This document shows, one piece after another, positions 1 to 7,885 of a DNA stretch of 64,000 nt. Each line of letters opens with the position of its first letter. Position 1 is the stretch's first letter. The notes beneath the pieces were generated by a model. That model had not been told where the DNA came from. It did no database searches and was given only the letters and a program-made list of their open reading frames with translations. The stretch lies in assembly GCF_900104815.1 (NCBI RefSeq), contig NZ_FNTD01000004.1, forward strand, positions 3,860,501-3,924,500, read 5' to 3'. The translations under genes were made by a program, and so were the position numbers. The DNA is from Streptomyces misionensis. GTDB taxonomy: Bacteria; Actinomycetota; Actinomycetes; Streptomycetales; Streptomycetaceae.

Positions 1-376
1 GGACGTCGGCCGTCTGCGCCGAGTAGTTCGTCGCCGCCGTGATGACCAGGCAACCGGCCGGATGCAGTGGGTCGGTGTACGACACCGCGGCCTCGCGCAG
101 CATCCTGTCGAACCCCGCCCGGGCATCGCCCTCCTCGTCCAGCGCCCTGCTCATGAAGGCCCCGAAGGTGTCGCCGTAGCGGTCGACGACCTCCGCGAAG
201 AGGGCTCGCTTGTCGCCGAAGGCCGCGTACAGGCTGGGCGGCGAGACCCCCATCACCCGGGTGAGATCGGCGATGGACGTGCCCTCGTAGCCGTGCTCCC
301 AGAACAGCCGCGTGGCCTGCGCGAGCGCCGCCTCGCGGTCGAAACCCCGCGGTCGTCCCCGCTTCGTCACTGTCAT
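1..376 (-). CDS. TetR-family transcriptional regulator (C-terminus beyond window)
   Basis: Only the N-terminal 125 or so residues are present; the gene runs off the left edge. Translation from the ATG at 376 gives MTVTKRGRPRG, then a TetR-type DNA-binding domain (roughly residues 8-55) with the family signature FWEHGYEGTSIADL and the recognition-helix region PPSLYAAFGDKRALF. The ligand-binding domain is mostly missing, so the inducer cannot be guessed. The gene is divergent from the SDR gene at 452. The 75 bp between the two starts carry two related palindromes, so this protein probably represses both itself and the SDR. A TAAAAT box ends 6 nt before the ATG, suggesting a leaderless transcript. 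Confidence 0.9.
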   Translation of the reverse strand, partial: MTVTKRGRPRGFDREAALAQATRLFWEHGYEGTSIADLTRVMGVSPPSLYAAFGDKRALFAEVVDRYGDTFGAFMSRALDEEGDARAGFDRMLREAAVSYTDPLHPAGCLVITAATNYSAQTADV

Positions 377-382
377 GCCTGA

Positions 383-437
383 ATTTTAAAGCGATCGCTA
401 CGGAATAGCCTTAGGCTGTCTTCCATAGCGACCGCTA
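383..437. promoter_or_regulatory. Divergent promoter region with two TetR-type operators
   Basis: Two near-identical 12-bp palindromes lie between the tetR and SDR starts: AAGCGATCGCTA at 389-400 and TAGCGACCGCTA at 426-437. The first sits just upstream of the TAAAAT box (383-388, minus strand) of the regulator. The second covers the expected start site of the SDR transcript, downstream of a TAGGCT box at 412-417. Two similar sites, one per promoter, is the usual layout for a TetR repressor controlling itself and a divergent oxidoreductase. Binding by this TetR is inferred. Confidence 0.65.
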
Positions 438-451
438 CAGATTGGAACGTC

Positions 452-1219
452 ATGGGTTCACTCACGGGCAAGACGGCTCTGGTGACGGGCGGCAGCCGCG
501 GCATCGGGCGTGCGACCGCCGAGCGGCTCGGCAGGGAAGGCGCCCTCGTGGCCGTGCACTACGGGCGCAACGCCAGTGCCGCGGACGAGGTGGTGGCGGC
601 GATCCGCGCGGCGGGCGGCACGGCCTTCGCCGTACGAGCCGAACTGGGCGCGGTTGGCGACGTGGAGGCCCTGTGGGCCGAGTTCGACCGCCAGATCGCC
701 GAGCACGGCGACGGAACCGGTCTCGACATCCTCGTGAACAATGCCGGCATCACGCCCCGCGGCCACATCGAGGAGGTCACCCCCGCGGCCTTCGACGAGG
801 TGTTCGCCGTCAATGTGCGGGCCCCGTTCTTCCTTGTGCAGCAGGGGCTCGAGCGGCTTCGGGACGGCGGCCGGATCATCAACGTCTCGTCCGGGGCAAC
901 GCGCATCGCCCTGATCGACATCATCGCCTACGGCATGACCAAGGGTGCCATCGACACCTTCAGCCTCACCCTGGCCAAGGCCTTGGGCAATCGGGGCATC
1001 ACCGTCAACTCGGTGGCACCCGGCATCATCGACACCGACATGAACGCCTCCTGGCTCCGGGGCAACGCGGCCGCCGAGCAGTCCGCCGCGCAGCTCTCGG
1101 CACTCGGCCGGGTGGGCCGCCCGGAGGACGTGGCCGATGTCGTCGCTTTCCTGGCCTCGGACGACGCCCGCTGGGTGACGGGGCAGGTCATCGACGCCAC
1201 GGGCGGCTCGCAGCTCTGA
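452..1219 (+). CDS. SDR-family NAD(P)-dependent oxidoreductase
   Basis: A 255-residue classical short-chain dehydrogenase/reductase, normal length for the family. Visible motifs are the cofactor loop GGSRGIG (13-19), NNAG near 95, a Ser in NVSSG near 145, and the catalytic YxxxK in AYGMTKGA (about Y160/K164), followed by VNSVAPGIIDTDM. The end GQVIDATGGSQL is typical. It probably reduces a small carbonyl or oxidises an alcohol in the cytosol; the substrate is unknown. An ATG ten bases upstream is in another frame; the one at 452 starts the protein exactly at the Rossmann strand. The divergent TetR gene suggests induction by a ligand. Confidence 0.92.
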   Translation: MGSLTGKTALVTGGSRGIGRATAERLGREGALVAVHYGRNASAADEVVAAIRAAGGTAFAVRAELGAVGDVEALWAEFDRQIAEHGDGTGLDILVNNAGITPRGHIEEVTPAAFDEVFAVNVRAPFFLVQQGLERLRDGGRIINVSSGATRIALIDIIAYGMTKGAIDTFSLTLAKALGNRGITVNSVAPGIIDTDMNASWLRGNAAAEQSAAQLSALGRVGRPEDVADVVAFLASDDARWVTGQVIDATGGSQL

Positions 1220-1813
1220 TCCGGAGCCCCTCTGCCTGTACTCCGACGACGTCGCCCGGCCGGCGCTCGCTTCCGGCGCGCCGGCCGTGCCCGTCGCACG
1301 CTCCGGCACGATGCGCGCGTGTCACTCGACGCCGTCAACGCCGTGGACTGGTCGGCGATACCCAACTCAAAGGCGCGCCCTTCGGGACACCGGTCGAGGC
1401 CGAGCTGCACAGCCGGCTCTTGGAAGGTCCCGCAACCGGTGTCCGGATCGACGCGTTGACCGTCGACGCCTCGGGCGCCGCGTGCGTCCAACTCAGGCCG
1501 GGGTCTGCGGAGTTCCTTCCGGGGTCGGCCCTGTGTCCCGCCGAGTGCGGCCGCCGCGAGCACTGACGTCGTCTCCGTGATCGCCGGAACCCGGCCCCCG
1601 TCTCTCCGGAGAAAAGCCGTCCGATGTCCCCGTTTTCGTCGTGACCGCTTCCGCGGGTTCCTGCCGGAGCGGGCGGCGGTCACCGGAATCCACTGGCGGC
1701 ACCGGGACTCGAGCGGAGCGGAAGGCTCCCGGCGGATCCGCGCGGGGCCCGTCGCTCGCAGGCCCTAGGCTGATCCCCGTCAGGCAGACAGGCGCTCGGA
1801 AGGACGATCGGCG
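1220..1813. other. Intergenic region with no intact gene
   Basis: About 590 bases between the SDR and the kinase contain no convincing intact gene. A possible decayed coding remnant is listed separately at 1319-1500. Close to the kinase, TAGGCT at 1767-1772 is a plausible -10 box, about 40 bases before the kinase ATG. No terminator hairpin or repeat was recognised. Confidence 0.5.
1319..1500 (+). pseudogene. Possible frameshifted remnant of a small protein gene
   Basis: From a GTG at 1319 one frame reads VSLDAVNAVDWSAIPNSKA, which looks like a real N-terminus. After roughly position 1370 the protein-like composition moves to another frame (PVEAELHSRLLEGPATGV, then IDALTVDASGA). No single frame joins the two. 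This is what a small gene damaged by a frameshift or internal deletion would look like. The family was not recognised and the call rests only on composition and residue pattern, so it may be chance. Confidence 0.2.
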
Positions 1814-3925
1814 ATGACGCCCCTGAGCACCGGGGATCCGGAGGCCATCGGCGGGTACACCCTTCTCGGCCGACTCGGCGCGGGCGGCATGGGAGTCGTC
1901 TATCTGGGGGTGTCCGCCTCGGGGCGGCAGGTCGCCGTCAAGCTCGCGCACGGGCCCCTCTCCCAGGAAGAGGAGTTCCGGACGCGCTTCCGGCAGGAGG
2001 TCGCGGCGGCACGCCGAGTGAGCGGTGCCTTCACCGCGCCGGTCGTGGACGCCGACCCGGACGCCGAACGGCCGTGGATGGCGACGCTCTACGTGCCGGG
2101 GCTCAACCTGGCCGAAGTCGTGGAGCGGGACGGCCCGTTGAGCCTGCGGGAACTGCGCGCGCTGGGGCTCGGGCTCACCGAGGCGCTGCGCGACATCCAC
2201 CGGGCGGGTCTGGTGCACCGGGACCTCAAACCGCGCAACGTGCTGATGACCGAGGACGGGCCGCGCGTCATCGACTTCGGTATTTCGCGCGCCGCCGACA
2301 ACCAGAACCTCACCGCGACCGGGCGGATGATCGGCACCCCGCCCTTCATGTCGCCGGAACAACTGGCCGCTCCCCGAGACGTCACCCCGGCCTCGGACGT
2401 GTTCTCGCTGGGGTCGCTGCTGGTGTTCGCGGCCGTCGGCACGGGGCCGTTCGACGCCGACAGCCCGTACATAACCGGCTACCAGGTGGTGTACGGGACC
2501 CCGGACCTCGACGGGGTGCCCGGGGCGCTCCTGGGCATCGTCGAACGCTGTCTGGACAAGGACCCGGCCGCGCGGCCGGACCTGGCGGAGCTGCACCGCA
2601 TGCTCCAGGCGCTGCCGGAGTCCGACGCCGCCGAAACCGCGAACGCCCGGCGCCGTCCCGCCTCTTCGGGCCCGGCCCCCGCCTCGGCAGGTGACGCAAC
2701 CGGCAGGCGGCGCCGGGCACGGATGCTGCTCGCCGGCCTCGGCGCGGCGCTGGCCGTTGCGGGGCTGGTCGTCGGGGTGGGTGTCCTCGCGTCCGACGCG
2801 CACACCACCACCGCCGCCGCCGAAAGCACCCGTGCCGCGTCGCTGCCCGACGGCTGGCGGCCGTGGCGCACACAGCTGCGGGACGACGTGAAGGGTGTTC
2901 CGCTCGACTACGACAACCCTGGATGCGTGACCGAGCGAAGCGCCCTGTTCTGCGGCGGTACGGGCTTCACGGCCGCCCGGATCGACGCGGCCTCCGGCCG
3001 CATCCTGTGGCGGACCGGCACCCGTCCTCAGGGGGTGCAGCCGATCGGCGTTCGCGGGGGTCTGGTCTATGTGTACGAGGATCCGGACGACACGACCAGG
3101 CGCGTGGTGGCGCTGGACGCGGCCACCGGGCACCGGCGGTGGCAGCGCGACATCAACAAGTCCGAGGAGGCGGTCCTCTACGACGGCGGGCTGCTGACCC
3201 TGTCACCTGACTACTCGTCGTTCGTGGCCTACGGGCCGTCCGGCCGGGAGCTGTGGCGGGCGCCGACGCCGGCCGAGTACTGCACTCCGTCCGCGCTGGG
3301 AGGCGTCCCCTACGGCCTGTGCTCGAAGGGCACCGAGCCCGGCCAGGCCCCGGTCGAGCTGATGAGGCTCGAACCCGGCAACGCGACCGCGATCGCCACG
3401 CTGCCCAAGAAGGCGGAAGCGCTCGGCGCGGTCGGCGGGCAGCCCCTGTTCCTCGCCCCCCAGACCGCGAAGGACGTGTACGAAGCCGGGTACGAACGGC
3501 CGTACAACGCGCTGCTGCGCGTGGTCCCGGAAACCGGGCGGGTCCGCCGGATGCCACTGGCGCATCCGCTGACCGGCGCGGCCACCCTCGTCGACGGCGT
3601 CGTCTACTTCGTCCGGTCCGACGGGTCGGTCACCGCGGTGTCGGCGGACAGCGGCAGGCGACTGTGGCAGAAGGCGACGGACATGGAGAGTCTGTCCGCG
3701 CCCGCCGTGTCGACGACGTACCAGCGGGTCTATTTCTCCAACCGCTTCGGCCGTCTGCTGGCACTCGACAGCCGCACCGGAGCGGAGATCTGGCGCACCT
3801 CCGCGCTGGCCGACCCCGGGGACAAGACGCAGGCCTATCCGCCGCGCGTGCTGCTGGTCAAGGACGCGATCGTGGCGACGGCCGGCGACACGGCCTTCTC
3901 CCGGAGCCCGAGCGGACCCAACTGA
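1814..3925 (+). CDS. Transmembrane Ser/Thr protein kinase with extracytoplasmic PQQ-like beta-propeller
   Basis: A 703-residue PknB-type kinase. The N-terminal kinase domain (about 14-265) has the glycine loop GRLGAGGMGVVY, invariant Lys in AVKLAHG (K43), catalytic HRDLKPRNVL (D137) and DFGIS (D154), so it should be active. A Pro/Ala/Arg-rich linker leads to one transmembrane helix (about 303-327). The outer half holds repeated Trp- and Gly-containing strands such as GRILWRTG, HRRWQRD, GRRLWQKA and GAEIWRTS, typical of PQQ-type propeller blades. It probably senses an extracellular ligand or cell-wall state and phosphorylates cytosolic targets. The ATG at 1814 has a GGA-type ribosome site and follows a TAGGCT box. 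It appears monocistronic. Confidence 0.93.
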   Translation: MTPLSTGDPEAIGGYTLLGRLGAGGMGVVYLGVSASGRQVAVKLAHGPLSQEEEFRTRFRQEVAAARRVSGAFTAPVVDADPDAERPWMATLYVPGLNLAEVVERDGPLSLRELRALGLGLTEALRDIHRAGLVHRDLKPRNVLMTEDGPRVIDFGISRAADNQNLTATGRMIGTPPFMSPEQLAAPRDVTPASDVFSLGSLLVFAAVGTGPFDADSPYITGYQVVYGTPDLDGVPGALLGIVERCLDKDPAARPDLAELHRMLQALPESDAAETANARRRPASSGPAPASAGDATGRRRRARMLLAGLGAALAVAGLVVGVGVLASDAHTTTAAAESTRAASLPDGWRPWRTQLRDDVKGVPLDYDNPGCVTERSALFCGGTGFTAARIDAASGRILWRTGTRPQGVQPIGVRGGLVYVYEDPDDTTRRVVALDAATGHRRWQRDINKSEEAVLYDGGLLTLSPDYSSFVAYGPSGRELWRAPTPAEYCTPSALGGVPYGLCSKGTEPGQAPVELMRLEPGNATAIATLPKKAEALGAVGGQPLFLAPQTAKDVYEAGYERPYNALLRVVPETGRVRRMPLAHPLTGAATLVDGVVYFVRSDGSVTAVSADSGRRLWQKATDMESLSAPAVSTTYQRVYFSNRFGRLLALDSRTGAEIWRTSALADPGDKTQAYPPRVLLVKDAIVATAGDTAFSRSPSGPN

Positions 3926-4260
3926 CGCCGTAAGCGGGGCGGCGCGGCCGGACCGGGAGGCGTGCGCGTCGTGGGTGAGGACCGGTCGGGCCCGCGCGAC
4001 GCGGTCAGCGCGGGGGAGTGTGACCTTCCTCGCGTACGGGGGTCTCCGCGCGGTCGCCGTCGTGCTGTCGCCGCCGGCGGCACGACTCCCCGTTCACGGA
4101 GGTCACGGAGCCGGGAGCGGCGTGCGCGACAGAAAATCGGTCCACACGGAGAGTAATAACTGCATCCGCGAAATGAGATATAGACGCGGGGCCCGGAAAG
4201 TATTCCGTGACCGTCGGGCGGATCGGAATTTCGGACCGCGCAGGGCCGATCGCACCGTGC
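3926..4260. other. Intergenic region upstream of the first cold-shock gene; no gene seen
   Basis: The stretch after the kinase stop is GC-rich at first and clearly more AT-rich from about 4130, approaching the cold-shock promoter. I see no coding pattern, hairpin or repeat that I can support. Sequences upstream of the csp promoter may contain activator sites but none is recognisable. Confidence 0.4.
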
Positions 4261-4382
4261 TACTGTCGATCCCAGTTGCAGTCGTGGTTGCCAGCAGGTT
4301 CATTTCCGACGGGGTAATCATCACGGCGACACAGGATTCGCACAGTGCGGGTTCCTGACACCGCCTCCGAAGGAGAAACAAA
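4261..4382 (+). promoter_or_regulatory. Promoter and conserved 5' leader of the first csp gene
   Basis: A -10 box TACTGT (4261-4266) predicts a start near 4273. The leader of about 110 nt then opens with CAGTTGCAGT..TGGTTGCCAG (4273-4294) and later carries GGGGTAATCATCACGGCGAC (4311-4330). Both elements recur at the same distances in the leader of the paralogous csp gene at 8956, although the sequence between them differs. Conservation at the very 5' end of two cold-shock mRNAs suggests an RNA-level element, for example one controlling stability or translation at low temperature. A strong AAGGAG ribosome site lies just before the ATG. Confidence 0.65.
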
Positions 4383-4586
4383 ATGGCTACTGGCACCGTG
4401 AAGTGGTTCAACGCGGAAAAGGGCTTCGGCTTCATCGAGCAGGACGGCGGCGGCGCCGACGTCTTCGCCCACTACTCCAACATCGCCACCAGCGGCTTCC
4501 GTGAGCTGCTGGAAGGCCAGAAGGTGTCGTTCGACATCGCGCAGGGGCAGAAGGGCCCGACGGCCGAGAACATCGTTCCCGCCTGA
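4383..4586 (+). CDS. CspA-family cold-shock protein (copy 1)
   Basis: A 67-residue single cold-shock domain, the normal length for the family. It contains the RNA-binding motifs KGFGFIEQ (RNP1) and DVFAHYS (RNP2) and the usual start [14 protein letters not shown]. Such proteins bind single-stranded nucleic acid and act as RNA chaperones. It differs from the copy at 8956 at only a few positions in the N- and C-terminal thirds. A long structured leader precedes it and a strong terminator follows, so it is probably an abundant monocistronic transcript. The DEAD-box helicase downstream is its likely functional partner. Confidence 0.97.
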   Translation: MATGTVKWFNAEKGFGFIEQDGGGADVFAHYSNIATSGFRELLEGQKVSFDIAQGQKGPTAENIVPA

Positions 4587-4612
4587 TGCACCGGCACTGA
4601 CGCACACCTGAC

Positions 4613-4648
4613 GGCTGGGGCCCGCACCTTGGGGTGCGGGCCCCAGCC
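4613..4648 (+). terminator. Intrinsic terminator after csp copy 1
   Basis: A perfect 16-bp stem (arm GGCTGGGGCCCGCACC, 4613-4628, and its complement 4633-4648) with a 4-nt loop TTGG, 27 bases after the csp stop. There is no long T tract, as is common in Streptomyces. The same stem sequence with minor changes follows the second csp gene. Confidence 0.9.
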
Positions 4649-4776
4649 TGCTTCATTCCAGCTTCATTCCAGGGTGATTGTTCCCTGTCATTTCCGGCCC
4701 GTTCTCGCGATTCTCTGCGCCGCTCGTCATGCTGCGGAAATTCCTTGATACGCGCCCGCATCGAGGAAGGTTCCGC

Positions 4777-6267
4777 ATGAACCGCACACGTACCACCCGC
4801 ACACGCGCCGATCGCCCGTCCGAACGCTTCGGGGGAAGTGGTACCGCAAGCCGCTCCGGTGTTCCGCGCCGCTCCGGCGGTTACGGAAAGCGACAGCAGG
4901 CGGGGGGCGAGTTCGCCCTGCCGAAGACGGTCACGCCCGCGCTGCCCGCCGTCGAGTCGTTCGCCGATCTCGCCCTGCCGGCACCGTTGCTGGCCGCGCT
5001 CGGCCATGAAGGCGTGAGCGTGCCGTTCCCGATCCAGGCGGCGACCCTGCCGAACTCCCTGGCCGGCCGTGACGTACTCGGCCGCGGCCGCACCGGATCG
5101 GGCAAGACCCTCGCCTTCGGCCTCGCGGTGATGGCCCGTACGGCGGGCCGACGCGCCGAGCCGCGCCGGCCGCTGGCCCTCGTCCTCGTCCCCACGCGTG
5201 AGCTGGCCCAGCAGGTCACCGACGCGCTCGCGCCCTACGCCCGCGCCGTGAGCCTGCGGCTCGCCACCGTCGTCGGCGGGATGTCCGTCACCCGGCAGGC
5301 CGGTGCGCTCCGCGCCGGCGCGGAGGTGGTCGTCGCGACACCCGGCCGGCTCAAGGACCTCATCGACCGGGGCGACTGCCGGCTCACCGACGTCGGCATC
5401 ACGGTTCTCGACGAGGCGGACCAGATGACCGACATGGGCTTCATGCCTCAGGTCACCGCCCTGCTCGACCAGGTCCGTGCCGGAGGCCAGCGGATGTTGT
5501 TCTCGGCCACCCTGGACCGCAATGTCGACCTGCTCGTCCGCCGCTATCTGACCGACCCGGTGGTGCACTCCGTCGACCCGTCGGCCGGTGCCGTCGACAC
5601 GATGGAGCACCACGTGCTGCACGTGCACGACGCGGACAAGCACCGCACGACCACGGAGATCGCGGCCCGGGACGGGAGGGTGATCATGTTCCTGGACACC
5701 AAGCACGCCGTGGACCGGCTCACCGCGCACCTGCTGAAGAGCGGTGTCCGCGCCGCGGCCCTGCACGGCGGCCGGTCCCAGCCGCAGCGCACCCGGACCC
5801 TGGCGCAGTTCAAGGCCGGCCACGTCACCGTCCTGGTGGCCACCAACGTCGCGGCCCGCGGCATCCACGTCGACAGCCTCGACCTGGTCGTCAACGTGGA
5901 TCCGCCCAGCGACCACAAGGACTACCTGCACCGCGGCGGCCGCACGGCCCGCGCCGGGGAGTCCGGCAGCGTCGTCACCCTCGTGACGCCCGGCCAGCGC
6001 CGCGGCATGACCCGGCTGATGGCTTCGGCCGGCATCACCCCGCACGTCACCCCGGTCCGCTCGGGCGAGGCGGAACTGAGCCGCATCACCGGAGCCCAGG
6101 CGCCCTCCGGCGTGCCGGTGGTCATCACCGCGCCCGCCCCGGAACGTCCCCGGCGCGCCTCTTCGCCGTCCCGCGGCCACCGGGGCCGCACCGTCCGGGG
6201 CCGCACCGCCGGCGCGGGGGTGCGACGTGGGGCGCAGCGGCGGCCCGGTAACGACTCGGCCGCTTAG
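4777..6267 (+). CDS. DEAD-box ATP-dependent RNA helicase (copy 1)
   Basis: A 496-residue superfamily 2 RNA helicase. After a basic, low-complexity N-terminal tail (about 1-45) it shows the Q-motif region FPIQAATLP, motif I GRTGSGKT, PTRELAQQ, TPGRLKDL, motif II VLDEADQM, SATLDRN, VATNVAARGI and HRGGRTARAG. The C-terminal tail is Arg/Gly-rich, suited to RNA binding. It probably unwinds structured RNA, for example in ribosome assembly or mRNA decay in the cold, alongside the preceding csp gene. The ATG at 4777 was chosen because GAGGAAGG lies just upstream and the paralogue at 9373 starts at the matching position; an in-frame ATG at 4678 lies too close to the terminator. Confidence 0.95.
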   Translation: MNRTRTTRTRADRPSERFGGSGTASRSGVPRRSGGYGKRQQAGGEFALPKTVTPALPAVESFADLALPAPLLAALGHEGVSVPFPIQAATLPNSLAGRDVLGRGRTGSGKTLAFGLAVMARTAGRRAEPRRPLALVLVPTRELAQQVTDALAPYARAVSLRLATVVGGMSVTRQAGALRAGAEVVVATPGRLKDLIDRGDCRLTDVGITVLDEADQMTDMGFMPQVTALLDQVRAGGQRMLFSATLDRNVDLLVRRYLTDPVVHSVDPSAGAVDTMEHHVLHVHDADKHRTTTEIAARDGRVIMFLDTKHAVDRLTAHLLKSGVRAAALHGGRSQPQRTRTLAQFKAGHVTVLVATNVAARGIHVDSLDLVVNVDPPSDHKDYLHRGGRTARAGESGSVVTLVTPGQRRGMTRLMASAGITPHVTPVRSGEAELSRITGAQAPSGVPVVITAPAPERPRRASSPSRGHRGRTVRGRTAGAGVRRGAQRRPGNDSAA

Positions 6268-6334
6268 GTCCTCTCGTTCGGACCGGGACCGCACAGGCCG
6301 TCGGGCCGACCAACCCTCAGCGAAGGAGCCACCC

Positions 6335-6682
6335 TTGACGCAGGCACGGACGCAGTACCGCAGGCCCGACCACGCCCCCGCCTCCATGGCCGACGACGGC
6401 GCGGGGCACGGGCCCCGGGTATGCGACGACATGACCGTCGAGGTGGCCCTGGCCGTCATGGCGGGTGCCGGGGTCGAGTACCTGACCGTGTGCGACGGGG
6501 ACGACGAGAGCACGGGCTCGATCACCCGGGTCCGGCTCGCCGTCCTGCGCGCCAGTGCCGCCTACTCCGACCGGATCCGCCTGCGGGACGTCCTCGCCGG
6601 ATCGCCGCCCTCGCCCGGCGGTTTCCCCGGCGGCGCGGGGCGCCTCGGTGAAGGGCGCCGGGCCCCGATCGGTCACGGCTGA
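6335..6682 (+). CDS. Small CBS-domain-like protein
   Basis: A 115-residue protein starting at a TTG with a good GAAGGAG ribosome site 6 bases upstream; no ATG/GTG start in this frame keeps the N-terminal motif with a ribosome site. The core VCDDMTVEVALAVMAGAG, then EYLTVCDGDDESTGSITR and RIRLRDVLAG, has the strand-helix pattern of a single CBS half-domain (the usual 'M-T-V-x-x-A' entry and a return 'G-x-x-T-x-x-x-L'). CBS domains bind adenosyl ligands. Position 67 bp after the helicase stop suggests cotranscription with it. Function is unknown. Confidence 0.7.
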   Translation: MTQARTQYRRPDHAPASMADDGAGHGPRVCDDMTVEVALAVMAGAGVEYLTVCDGDDESTGSITRVRLAVLRASAAYSDRIRLRDVLAGSPPSPGGFPGGAGRLGEGRRAPIGHG

Positions 6683-6772
6683 GACCACGACCGGCGGCCA
6701 CCGCCGCCGCCCCGGCGCCCTGACGCGGGCCGGGAGGACAACAGGACAGGCGGGGGACCGCCACGGGAACCC

Positions 6773-6812
6773 GGTGGGGGCCCTGCCGACGCGCGTCGGC
6801 AGGGCCCCCACC
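6773..6812. terminator. Strong intrinsic terminator between convergent genes
   Basis: A perfect 18-bp stem (6773-6790 pairs with 6795-6812) with loop GCGC. It ends the helicase/CBS-like transcript and can also serve the convergent gene that stops at 6868. Confidence 0.93.
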
Positions 6813-6867
6813 GCCATGTCACCGCCCGTTCACGAACCGCGGCCGGGAGAGGGGCGCGGACGACGTC

Positions 6868-7242
6868 TCACCGGTCGAAGTGGACCAGGTCCCCCACGCT
6901 CCAGGCGCTGACGTCCTTGATCGCGACCCGGTACATGCCTCCCGTCTCCGGGATTCCGATGCTGCCCTGCACGATCCGGGCGAGATGAAAGTGCAGATGC
7001 GTGGGGGCCTCGCCGCGACCGGGCCGGTCCTCCCGCGTACCGCCGGCGAAGACGTCCGCGAACGGGCCGAGACGGTCCGAGTCCTTCAGGACCTCCGCCA
7101 CCCGCTCCCTCCACACGGCCTCGGGAGCCAGCCGGCCGGTGATGACGGTGCCGCCGAGAACCACCGTCAGGACCATCTGATTGCTTCGCTCGGCCTCCAC
7201 CGCGGCCGAGAGGGCGACAAGCAGCTCATCAGGGTTCGACAT
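6868..7242 (-). CDS. GvpU-like protein (gas-vesicle accessory family), tentative
   Basis: 124 residues from the ATG at 7242 (MSNPDELLVALSAAV). The layout resembles the gas-vesicle accessory protein GvpU: a strand-rich N-terminal half with LTVVLGGTVITGRL, a variable middle, then THLHFHLARIVQGS and GMYRVAIKDVSAWSVGD near the end. Family assignment is from memory of the pattern, not a search. No other gas-vesicle gene lies in this window, so the protein may be an orphan with another role. Longer upstream in-frame starts exist but extend into low-complexity sequence that does not look coding. It is convergent with the CBS-like gene and shares its terminator region. Confidence 0.6.
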   Translation of the reverse strand: MSNPDELLVALSAAVEAERSNQMVLTVVLGGTVITGRLAPEAVWRERVAEVLKDSDRLGPFADVFAGGTREDRPGRGEAPTHLHFHLARIVQGSIGIPETGGMYRVAIKDVSAWSVGDLVHFDR

Positions 7243-7885
7243 GACAGCAGAGCTTATGCGGCCCGCCGCACCCCGACCTCCGGCGGGAGCCGAGGCGGCC
7301 GCGCCCCGGCGGGCGGCTCCCGGCAACCGGTGAGGACCCGCCCCCTCCCAGGCCAGCGTTCCTTCTCCATCAGAAGAGTGAAATCTACTCTTGTGGGAGT
7401 AGCTTTTCATTCTCATCGTGGGTACGCTTCTTCTCGTAGACACGGTCGAACGAGATCCGCCAGACACGAACTGGCGGAAGCCTGAACGAGAAGTACGCAG
7501 GTCAGTGCGGCTCCCAGCCTCGAAGCCCGGTGTTCCGGCACGCTGACGGGACCGGGAGCCGCACTGGGCGGCTCGTCCGACGAGGAGCCGCCATCAGCGG
7601 CACCGGCTCATTCGGTGGCCGGTGCGGTTCAGAGAGGAATGGAGGAGCAGACGCCATCAGGATCGCCCGGTCCGAGAGGCACTCGGCCCGGGTACCGCAA
7701 GACCCCGGAATGGATGGTGGTCCCCGGTCACGCAGCTGCGATCCCCCGCTCCGCCCTGCCGGGCCGGGTAGCGGAAACAGAAGGTCGGCACGGCAGTAGG
7801 CGCCGACAGATGGTGTTCAATTTCCTTCGGGGCCCTGGTGCCGTTCGGTGCCAGGGCCCCTCGACGCGTTGCACAGCGAGGTGAC
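7243..7885. other. 640-base non-coding region with several RNA-hairpin candidates
   Basis: No coding pattern is convincing. Structures seen: overlapping, mutually exclusive inverted repeats at 7374-7392 (AAGAGT/ACTCTT) and 7385-7402 (CTACTC/GAGTAG); CCGCCAG/CTGGCGG at 7457-7477; an 11-bp pair GTGCGGCTCCC at 7505-7515 with 7554-7564; and a strong 10-bp stem GGGGCCCTGG at 7829-7838 with 7851-7860, ending 25 bases before the MerR-type gene at 7886. The region could hold promoters for the divergent genes plus a long structured leader or small RNA. No known riboswitch was recognised. Confidence 0.4.
7829..7860 (+). terminator. Attenuator- or terminator-like hairpin upstream of the MerR-type gene
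   Basis: GGGGCCCTGG pairs with CCAGGGCCCC (10 bp), and CCG/CGG inside the loop can extend the pairing to a nearly closed hairpin. It ends 25 bases before the ATG at 7886, leaving room for the ribosome site. There is no plus-strand gene just upstream to terminate, so it would act on the leader of the downstream gene or on a small RNA. Confidence 0.5.

Noticed and set aside
1287..1580. A 97-codon frame after the SDR gene
   Set aside because: Arg/Pro-rich without a domain or ribosome site; only the frameshift remnant idea is kept, at low confidence.
3975..4358. A 127-codon frame upstream of the first csp gene
   Set aside because: It covers the csp promoter and leader, has no ribosome site and no protein-like pattern.
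7615..7884. An 89-codon frame before the MerR-type gene
   Set aside because: It runs through the terminator-like hairpin and has no recognisable domain or ribosome site; treated as non-coding.
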